DNA of 46,433 nucleotides. Origin: Bacteroidota bacterium (GTDB lineage Bacteria; Bacteroidota; Bacteroidia; Bacteroidales; FEN-979). The translations under genes were made by a program, and so were the position numbers. The notes beneath the pieces were generated by a model, which had not been told where the DNA came from, ran no database searches, and saw only the letters and a program-made list of their open reading frames with translations. Location: contig JAPLDG010000228.1 of assembly GCA_026391845.1 (NCBI GenBank), positions 38,479 to 84,911 on the forward strand, read 5' to 3'. This document shows, piece after piece, positions 39,782 through 46,433 of this stretch (position 1 is the stretch's first letter; each line of letters opens with the position of its first letter).

Positions 39782-40066
39782 ATGCATACCGAAACTGTTC
39801 ACATAACCCCCTACCGGGCCCATGCCTGGGTGCTGATCGCGCTCCTTGCACTAACATTTGTCACCATTACCGTTACCTGGATTGATTTATCCGCACTAAC
39901 GGTGGCCATTGCATTATTGATAGCCTCGGTAAAAGCCTATATCGTGCTGACAAATTTCATGCACCTGAAATTCGAATCATCCCTGTTCCGGGTATTTGTA
40001 GGCATGGTATTGGCCATTTATGTGCTTGTAATTTTATTTACATTGTCCGATTATTTGTTCAGGTAG
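39782..40066 (+). CDS. Cytochrome c oxidase subunit IV family protein
   Basis: 94 aa, three hydrophobic segments, ALTVAIALLIASVKAYIVLTNFMHLKFE. Confidence 0.88.
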   Translation: MHTETVHITPYRAHAWVLIALLALTFVTITVTWIDLSALTVAIALLIASVKAYIVLTNFMHLKFESSLFRVFVGMVLAIYVLVILFTLSDYLFR

Positions 40067-40084
40067 AGAAGTGAACTGATGACA

Positions 40085-40116
40085 ATCGTAATTCGTAATT
40101 CCTAATTCGTAATTTT
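40085..40116. repeat. AT-rich intergenic repeat ATCGTAATTCGTAATTCCTAATTCGTAATTTT
   Basis: Third copy, between coxIV and coxII, with internal TAATTCG repeats. Confidence 0.75.
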
Positions 40117-40121
40117 ACAAT

Positions 40122-41027
40122 ATGGGTGCTTCAAATTTTACCGAAGGTGTTGATCTGGCCTTTAAGGTCATTTTCGGAATCAGCCTGTTTTTCCTAGTTG
40201 GAATTACAACGGTGATGCTCTATTTCGTTTACCGCTACAACAGGAAAAGGCATCCGCATGCTGTTCAGTTTAAAGACAATAACATCCTGGAAATCACTTG
40301 GATTACTATTCCATTAATCCTGGTATTGCTCATGTTTTATTATGGATACATCGCTTTCAGTCCACAGCGTATTGTTCCCAAAGATGCCATTCCCATTACG
40401 GTAATCGGCAAAATGTGGGTATGGACCTTTGAATACCAGGGTGGAAAACAGTCGCCTGTTCTGGTTGTTCCTATCAATAAAGCAGTTAAACTGAATCTTC
40501 ATTCCGATGATGTCATTCACAGCCTGTATATTCCCGCATTCCGGATCAAGGAAGATGTAGTCCCCGGCAAGAATAATTACATGTGGTTCATCGCCCAACA
40601 GCTTGGCGAATATGACGTGTTGTGTACCGTTTATTGCGGATTGCGGCACTCTTACATGGAAACCAAAACAAAAGTAGTCTCCGAGGCTGAATATGAAGCC
40701 TGGCTGAAAGCGTTGCCTGAGAAATCGAATGAGCCTGAGGGCCTGCTGATTTTGAAGAAAAATGCCTGTACCGGTTGCCATTCCATTGATGGTTCCAAAA
40801 TTGTAAGCGCATCTTTTAAAGGGCTTTATGGAAAGACGGAAAAAGTCGTCACCAATGGAACAGAACGCTCGGTCACTGTTGATGACGAATACCTCAAATC
40901 ATCTGTGTATGAACCTGATAAAGACCTGGTTGCAGGCTATCAGAAAGGCATCATGAAAACTTACAAAGGCATTGTATCTGAGGATGAAATGACCAAGGTC
41001 ATCGACTATTTAAAGAGTATCAAGTAA
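40122..41027 (+). CDS. ctaC: Cytochrome c oxidase subunit II with fused cytochrome c (caa3 type)
   Basis: CuA motif CTVYCGLRHSYM; C-terminal heme motif NACTGCHSIDGS. Confidence 0.94.
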   Translation: MGASNFTEGVDLAFKVIFGISLFFLVGITTVMLYFVYRYNRKRHPHAVQFKDNNILEITWITIPLILVLLMFYYGYIAFSPQRIVPKDAIPITVIGKMWVWTFEYQGGKQSPVLVVPINKAVKLNLHSDDVIHSLYIPAFRIKEDVVPGKNNYMWFIAQQLGEYDVLCTVYCGLRHSYMETKTKVVSEAEYEAWLKALPEKSNEPEGLLILKKNACTGCHSIDGSKIVSASFKGLYGKTEKVVTNGTERSVTVDDEYLKSSVYEPDKDLVAGYQKGIMKTYKGIVSEDEMTKVIDYLKSIK

Positions 41028-41041
41028 ATTACTGTTATCCT

Positions 41042-41908
41042 TTGCAAACCTCCGGCCTCCGCGTAATTTTTGTTTTAACAAGGTTTCCTGTTTCGCTGGC
41101 TGTTACCTTCACTGCTTTTGCAGCCCTGGTACTTAGCCCTGTTCACCTCAGCCTCTCATCCCTCATCCCGGTTGCCGGTATTTTCCTGCTGGCATCGGGG
41201 GCTTCAGCATTCAACCAATACCAGGAATGGCCTTATGATGAAAGAATGGAGCGTACGAAAAAACGACCGATCCCTTCACGCCGCATCACCACGGCAGAAG
41301 CGCTGAGATACGCCATGATGTTCATCATCGGAGGCATGCTGATCCTGCTCTATTATGCTCCGCCGGTCTGTTTTATCCTTGGATTCATCAATCTGATGTG
41401 GTACAATGGTATTTATACCTATTTGAAACGTAAAACAGCCTTTGCCGTCGTTCCGGGTGCCCTCACCGGAGCCATCCCGATATTCATGGGCTGGACAGCC
41501 GGGGGCGGGTCGCTGCTTGCCCCGGAAGTTCTGTTCCTGGCCTTTTTCCTGTTCATCTGGCAAATGCCCCATTTCTGGATGCTGACCCTGAAATATGGCC
41601 ACGAATACCGCAATGCCGGATTCCCTGTGCTGACCGATTTTTTTTCTGAATTTCAAATAAAAACCATTGTCATGGGATGGATGATCGCTTCATCAGGTGC
41701 CTCCATCATGCTGGTCTATTTTAAAATCCTTCATCTTCCTGCCTTCGGATTTACCATCATCGGCTTGAACATCGTATTACTGCTGCTGATGGCATATCAA
41801 CTGTTTTTTGCTTCAATCATGCGTTACCGCCTGATTTTCATTTCTGCAAACCTGTTCATGATGATCGTGATGCTTTCACTGATCGCCGACCGGTTTATCA
41901 TTGGCTGA
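41042..41908 (+). CDS. cyoE: Protoheme IX farnesyltransferase (heme O synthase), TTG start
   Basis: SAFNQYQEWPYDERMERTKKRPIPSRRIT, PIFMGWTAGGG, FLFIWQMPHFWMLTLKYGHEYRNAGFPVL. Confidence 0.9.
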   Translation: MQTSGLRVIFVLTRFPVSLAVTFTAFAALVLSPVHLSLSSLIPVAGIFLLASGASAFNQYQEWPYDERMERTKKRPIPSRRITTAEALRYAMMFIIGGMLILLYYAPPVCFILGFINLMWYNGIYTYLKRKTAFAVVPGALTGAIPIFMGWTAGGGSLLAPEVLFLAFFLFIWQMPHFWMLTLKYGHEYRNAGFPVLTDFFSEFQIKTIVMGWMIASSGASIMLVYFKILHLPAFGFTIIGLNIVLLLLMAYQLFFASIMRYRLIFISANLFMMIVMLSLIADRFIIG

Positions 41909-42065
41909 GGGAGCTCATGGATGAAGAAATCTGAAAACAACCTTCTTCACAATTTTAATGTATGAGAGTTGAGGGTCAGGGATATTTCATAGAATGATCT
42001 TTGCGGAAAAATAGTAAATTTGTAAAACCAGCCGGCAATGGCCGTCATTTAAAAAAAATTCGCAA

Positions 42066-42269
42066 ATGAAATTAAAAATTGTTATTCACGAAGCCGAAGA
42101 GGGAGGATACTGGGCTGAAGTACCATCACTTCCCGGTTGTGCATCACAAGGTGAGTCGATGGTAGAACTGATTAAAAACCTCTATGATGCCGTTGAAGGA
42201 TGCCTTGCCATCGACATGGAGAATATCCACCTGGAGAACAAGGATACAGTTATGGAACTCGCAGTCTGA
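42066..42269 (+). CDS. hicB: HicB-family antitoxin
   Basis: MKLKIVIHEAEEGGYWAEVPSLPGCASQGESMVELIKNLYDAVEGCL. Confidence 0.9.
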   Translation: MKLKIVIHEAEEGGYWAEVPSLPGCASQGESMVELIKNLYDAVEGCLAIDMENIHLENKDTVMELAV

Positions 42270-42271
42270 AA

Positions 42272-42478
42272 ATGAAAACCATTGGTGGAAAAAGAATGTG
42301 CAAACTCCTTGAAAGTAAAGGCTGGAAGCTTGCACGGATAACAGGAAGTCATCATATTTATCTCACCGAAGGCAGAAATATCCGGATCACGGTTCCCGTA
42401 CATGGCAGCCAGGATCTGAAACTAGGTCTGCAAAAATTCATCATGAAGCTTGCGGAAATCTCTGAGGAGGAACTATAG
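42272..42478 (+). CDS. hicA: HicA-family mRNA interferase toxin
   Basis: MKTIGGKRMCKLLESKGWKLARITGSHHIYLTEGRNIRITVPVHGSQDLKLGLQKFIMKLAEI. The catalytic-type GSHHIY is present; in-frame internal start of ORF 42200..42478. Confidence 0.9.
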   Translation: MKTIGGKRMCKLLESKGWKLARITGSHHIYLTEGRNIRITVPVHGSQDLKLGLQKFIMKLAEISEEEL

Positions 42479-42486
42479 TGGCTGGT

Positions 42487-45400
42487 ATGTCTGAATTAAA
42501 ATCCCTGTTGGAAGATTGGAAAAGCCTGGATCATCCTGACCCGGATGGCAAACAGATTGCACTCAAAATTATTGAAGTATCAGAGAAGATTTGCAACAGC
42601 CACCAGGAAAATTCAGTTCCCCGGGACCTCTGGCTCCGCTTCCTTGACATCACCAAAAACCCTGCTTTTCTGCAGGCACTCGGCGACGAAAAAAGCCGTA
42701 AGAGATGGTCTGAAACCGTATTCCTGATCATCCAGCATACCAATTACAATCTCCGCGACATGATGGAACAGCGGGTATCCGAACATCCGCATCATGTTTT
42801 GTTTAAAGATATGTCATCGGCCACGGCGATCGACTGGACCTATGAACAAATTTACCGGCATCTCCGGGAGATAACCAGTGTGCTGTATCAAACCGCCGGA
42901 GCAGATCCAAGGGTTGCACTTTATACTGAAAACTGCCTGGAAGGGGCCTGCACAGACCTTGCCTGCCTGATGTTCGGCATCTTTGATACTCCGCTGAGCC
43001 CGCATTTCAAAATCGAGGTGCTGCTTCCCATTTTCGACGAGTTAAAGATAAACATTGCTTTGGCTGATACCGAAGAGCGGCTGATGGTCCTTCAGAAGAT
43101 CCGTGAAAGAGCAGCGATCAAATTCACCATTTTTTCATTGCAGGCAGTCACGCTTAAAACCCGCGACATTCCTTATCTGGTGGAGGAATGTAAAAAAATC
43201 TCCCGTTGGGATATGGATTTAATCCTTGATCGTCTGCCCGTTCATCCCAACAACCGGGTCGCAACAACCATGTTCACCTCAGGAAGTACCGGCCTTCCCA
43301 AAGGCGTTTCATTCTCGGCTTATAATATTGTTTCCAAACGGTTTGCCCGGGCTGCCGCATTACCACAGGTAGGCAATGAAGTATTTCTCTGTTATCTTCC
43401 TCTTTTTCATACTTTTGGCAGATACCTGGAGATGACCGGCGCCATTTTCTGGAACGGCACATACATATTTGCCGGCAATACTTCAGCGGAGACCCTGCTT
43501 TCATTGTTCCCAAAAATGAACCCTTCGGGATTTATCAGCATTCCGCTGCGCTGGCAGGAACTTTTTGAACGATGCCAGGAGAAGATCAGCCATGTTGAAA
43601 GTCCCGAACTCAAAGAGCAGGCTGTTCGCGAAGTCGTCGGTCTGCGATTGCATTGGGGCTTGTCGGCAGCCGGCTATCTTGATCCGGAGGTATTCAGATT
43701 TTTCAACCATTATGGAATCCATCTGAACAGCGGTTTTGGCATGACCGAGGCCACAGGGGGTATTACCATGACACCTCCCGGAATGTACCGGGATTTCACC
43801 GTCGGAACGCCTCTGCCAGGAGTACAAACCCGGCTCACGGAAAATTCGGAGCTCGAACTGAGCGGACACTATATTGGCCGTTACCTTGAAGCCGCCGGAC
43901 CTGACGATCTCATCCCATATCCTGTTTCTGCTGAAAAAGATGTGTGGCTTTCGACCGGCGATGTGTTTAAAATTTCAAAGGATGGATATTACCAGATTGT
44001 TGACCGGGTGAAGGATATCTATAAAAATAACCGTGGACAAACAGTTGCTCCTCAGGTCATTGAAAAGAAATTTTACAAGGTTCCGGGGATTCAGAATGTT
44101 TTCCTCGTAGGCGACAACCGCCCCTACAATGTATTGCTCATCGCCCCCGACAGATCCGACACCATTTTCAATGCTTTGCAAGGCAACAACACGAGCGAAT
44201 ATTTTCATCAGATCGTTATGGCGGCCAACAGCGATGTGGCTCCGTATGAAAGGGTGATCAATTTCGCACTTCTTGACCGGGATTTCAGCGCTGAAAAAGG
44301 CGAACTCACCCCGAAAGGTTCTTTTAACCGTAAAGCCATTGAAACCAATTTCAAGGATATTATTGAAGCGCTGTATCAAAGCTCCGTTGTGAAAATCGAT
44401 GCCGGTTCTTTTACAATATCCATCCCCAAATGGTTCTTCCGCGACCTGGGGATTCTGGAAACAGATATCCGTTATGAACAGCATCGATTGATCAACCGAC
44501 GCGATAAATCAACCCTGATTGTCCGTGCGTTGAAAGGGAAATGGTTTCAGATCGGCCACTTAAAATACCACATTGATTCTTCCAGCATCGACATGGGATT
44601 GATCGCCCGTCAGCCAAAAATATGGACCGGAAACCCTGCGATGATTGCCTTCTGTCCGGTTAAGGAGGGTTGGGACGTTCCCATGAAAAACATCTCGGCA
44701 AACGTTTACCTCCACACGTTTAAAAAGCTCGATGAAAAAAACTTCCCGGTTATAAAATCGATTCGCGATCAGCAGTTGATCGAGGTGAACTACCTTATCT
44801 TTCGAATGTTTTTCCGGGATTTGCATGAAGCGTTTCAGGCAACTGACGAACTTGGGAAAATTCTCATTCATGCCGAACCACGACTGGCGATTGTCATCAG
44901 GCACCGGTTGGAAGCGCTGGCTTATCACCCGGAGGAGGAGATTCGATGTCTCGCCTATCGGCTCATTCTGCTCAAGGCGCCGAATCCGGAAGATATTCAA
45001 AAAATGCCCTCTTTCATCGATTCCGGGCTCTCCTTTCTCAATGAAAAATCAATTCGGGAGATCGCCTCCAGCAATTTCGGGAAACACAGGCTTGATGCAC
45101 TTAAACAAAGGCTCTATTGGTACCGCACACGCCTGAGCTGGCCTGCTTCAAAAAAGCATCGGCAGGCATTCGGCGATGTGTTGGAGATGCTTTACAACTT
45201 TGCAGCGCTGCACCTTGAATATTATGTCCCGGTACGTGCTGAACTTTCACGCTGGATTCTTCACAAAGAAGATGCATCACTTTCAAAACTGGCGGAAAAA
45301 TATTTTTATTCACTGGCAGCTGTTTTCGAAAAAGAATTCGAAAAGAAGCCAACCCGTGAAAAGCTTTCCGGATGGAGATCAAAGCTGGTGTTTGAACACG

Positions 45401-46433
45401 GAATTTCGGACTCAGAAAAAAAACGCATCACCAAAATTTTTCATTCAACTACGTTCCTTAAAGAGAGTATTATTCTCACCTTTAATGAACGTGACTTTAA
45501 GTTGGAAGATGTTACCGACAAGGGGATTTGGATTTTGCGTTTGCTTGCGTTCAAAGAATTTAAACATTACAGGCTATCCATCAACACCACTGAAGGCAAG
45601 CATTTCGACCTTCACATGGTGCTGAGCGAGAATCCTGATTTCAGGCCCCGGCCGGAAACATTTTACTGGCTGGCTTCGCTGGCAGGGTTTCCCTATGGAC
45701 CCGCTGTGGCGCCGATGCTTGGAAGCAGCAGGCCAAACCTTGGGGTTCTGACAACACAATATATAGGGGGTTTGACCGCATGGGATAAAATCCGCGAGTT
45801 GTCTGAAATCCATCGTTCATCCGGTTTTATCCGGGGCAATGCCTGGAAAAAGATCTTTATCAAATCTTTTTCGGTTATCTTTAAAGCCTGGCATCACAGT
45901 GGTTACCAGATCGTTCCGGGAGCTATCTCCCCATCTAACGTGGCCATTCCGGAAATGGACTTCCGCGAAAGCGCCGTAATCTTATCCCTTGCCGGATGGT
46001 CTGCATATAAAAACACCCTATCGCTGGTAGAACCGATGCTCCAGGATTATTACTGCAAAACTGCCTCGATCTATCCCTGGTGCCGAAACCAACTCGAAGT
46101 TACCTGGATCTTTGATGCGTGCATTGAGGGTCTGGGGAAAGAAGAAGCCGTGAAATTCCTGAAAAAACTAAAGTCTGACCTCAGATCGAAATCACTGACT
46201 TGTTTTGATTCAACAGAGATGCTGTCGCATCTTGATGAGTACCTTGAAACTGCCATCAAACAATTCTATTTGCCGGTGGCCCTGTTCAGTGCCATAGATC
46301 AGTATCAGGACTGGTATAAAATGAATCCGCTCACAACCTGCGCCGCAAAAGAACAAACATGCATTGAATTGCTTGAACTTTATAAATTGCAGCACGATGC
46401 AGAACTGATTCGCTACTTCCTGTATCGGCATAC
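42487..46433 (+). CDS. Giant AMP-binding (ANL superfamily, acyl-CoA synthetase-like) protein with long C-terminal extension, 3' truncated by the window edge
   Basis: I translated frame 1 line by line: no stop from 42487 to 46433 (>=1315 codons). Motifs: FTSGSTGLPKGVSF, GMTEATGG, STGDVFKISKDGYYQIVDRVKDIYKNNRGQTVAPQVIE and KGELTPKGSFNRKAIE. The ~680 aa after the ANL domain match no family I can name. Confidence 0.88.
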   Translation, partial: MSELKSLLEDWKSLDHPDPDGKQIALKIIEVSEKICNSHQENSVPRDLWLRFLDITKNPAFLQALGDEKSRKRWSETVFLIIQHTNYNLRDMMEQRVSEHPHHVLFKDMSSATAIDWTYEQIYRHLREITSVLYQTAGADPRVALYTENCLEGACTDLACLMFGIFDTPLSPHFKIEVLLPIFDELKINIALADTEERLMVLQKIRERAAIKFTIFSLQAVTLKTRDIPYLVEECKKISRWDMDLILDRLPVHPNNRVATTMFTSGSTGLPKGVSFSAYNIVSKRFARAAALPQVGNEVFLCYLPLFHTFGRYLEMTGAIFWNGTYIFAGNTSAETLLSLFPKMNPSGFISIPLRWQELFERCQEKISHVESPELKEQAVREVVGLRLHWGLSAAGYLDPEVFRFFNHYGIHLNSGFGMTEATGGITMTPPGMYRDFTVGTPLPGVQTRLTENSELELSGHYIGRYLEAAGPDDLIPYPVSAEKDVWLSTGDVFKISKDGYYQIVDRVKDIYKNNRGQTVAPQVIEKKFYKVPGIQNVFLVGDNRPYNVLLIAPDRSDTIFNALQGNNTSEYFHQIVMAANSDVAPYERVINFALLDRDFSAEKGELTPKGSFNRKAIETNFKDIIEALYQSSVVKIDAGSFTISIPKWFFRDLGILETDIRYEQHRLINRRDKSTLIVRALKGKWFQIGHLKYHIDSSSIDMGLIARQPKIWTGNPAMIAFCPVKEGWDVPMKNISANVYLHTFKKLDEKNFPVIKSIRDQQLIEVNYLIFRMFFRDLHEAFQATDELGKILIHAEPRLAIVIRHRLEALAYHPEEEIRCLAYRLILLKAPNPEDIQKMPSFIDSGLSFLNEKSIREIASSNFGKHRLDALKQRLYWYRTRLSWPASKKHRQAFGDVLEMLYNFAALHLEYYVPVRAELSRWILHKEDASLSKLAEKYFYSLAAVFEKEFEKKPTREKLSGWRSKLVFEHGISDSEKKRITKIFHSTTFLKESIILTFNERDFKLEDVTDKGIWILRLLAFKEFKHYRLSINTTEGKHFDLHMVLSENPDFRPRPETFYWLASLAGFPYGPAVAPMLGSSRPNLGVLTTQYIGGLTAWDKIRELSEIHRSSGFIRGNAWKKIFIKSFSVIFKAWHHSGYQIVPGAISPSNVAIPEMDFRESAVILSLAGWSAYKNTLSLVEPMLQDYYCKTASIYPWCRNQLEVTWIFDACIEGLGKEEAVKFLKKLKSDLRSKSLTCFDSTEMLSHLDEYLETAIKQFYLPVALFSAIDQYQDWYKMNPLTTCAAKEQTCIELLELYKLQHDAELIRYFLYRH

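Noticed and set aside
41042-41908. cyoE as a pseudogene because there is no ATG near the 5' end
   Set aside because: TTG at 41042 is a plausible start, 14 nt after the coxII stop, and all prenyltransferase motifs are intact.

Overview
This is a 46.4 kb chromosomal window from a Bacteroidota-like bacterium. The evidence is T9SS/CHU_C-type secreted proteins, a DUF5686/CarboxypepD_reg protein, TAnnTTTG promoter-like motifs and an A2-type caa3 oxidase. Most of it is housekeeping: a POT transporter end, a YhcC-like radical SAM protein, GPP34, moxR-pstSCAB, a PPIase cluster, guaB, cyclophilin, a multiheme cytochrome, NhaD, glyA-sixA-ppk1, a FtsB/DivIC-like protein, priA, pfkA, a THUMP/RlmL-like methyltransferase and DUF5686. 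The main points for a second look are: (1) a 9-gene respiratory operon (33.4-41.9 kb). It has a compact Tat-FeS/NrfD/cytochrome c module directly upstream of SCO1 and an A2-type caa3 oxidase. It looks like a reduced alternative-complex-III-like quinol oxidiser, and its FeS subunit has lost the same cysteine in two of its four cluster motifs. (2) A >=1315-codon ANL (AMP-binding) protein with a ~680 aa C-terminal extension. It runs off the right edge, is absent from the ORF track, and directly follows a hicBA module. (3) Apparent out-of-frame internal deletions in conserved parts of two genes, pstA and guaB. (4) Several families of short tandem or palindromic repeats at gene ends and in intergenic gaps (9-bp AATG, 7-bp CGTGACR, 8-bp TYACTTTG, AT-rich ATCGTAATT), some shared between loci. 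No tRNA, rRNA, CRISPR array, transposase or phage gene was recognised by eye. All family calls are from reading the translated sequence; no database search was run.
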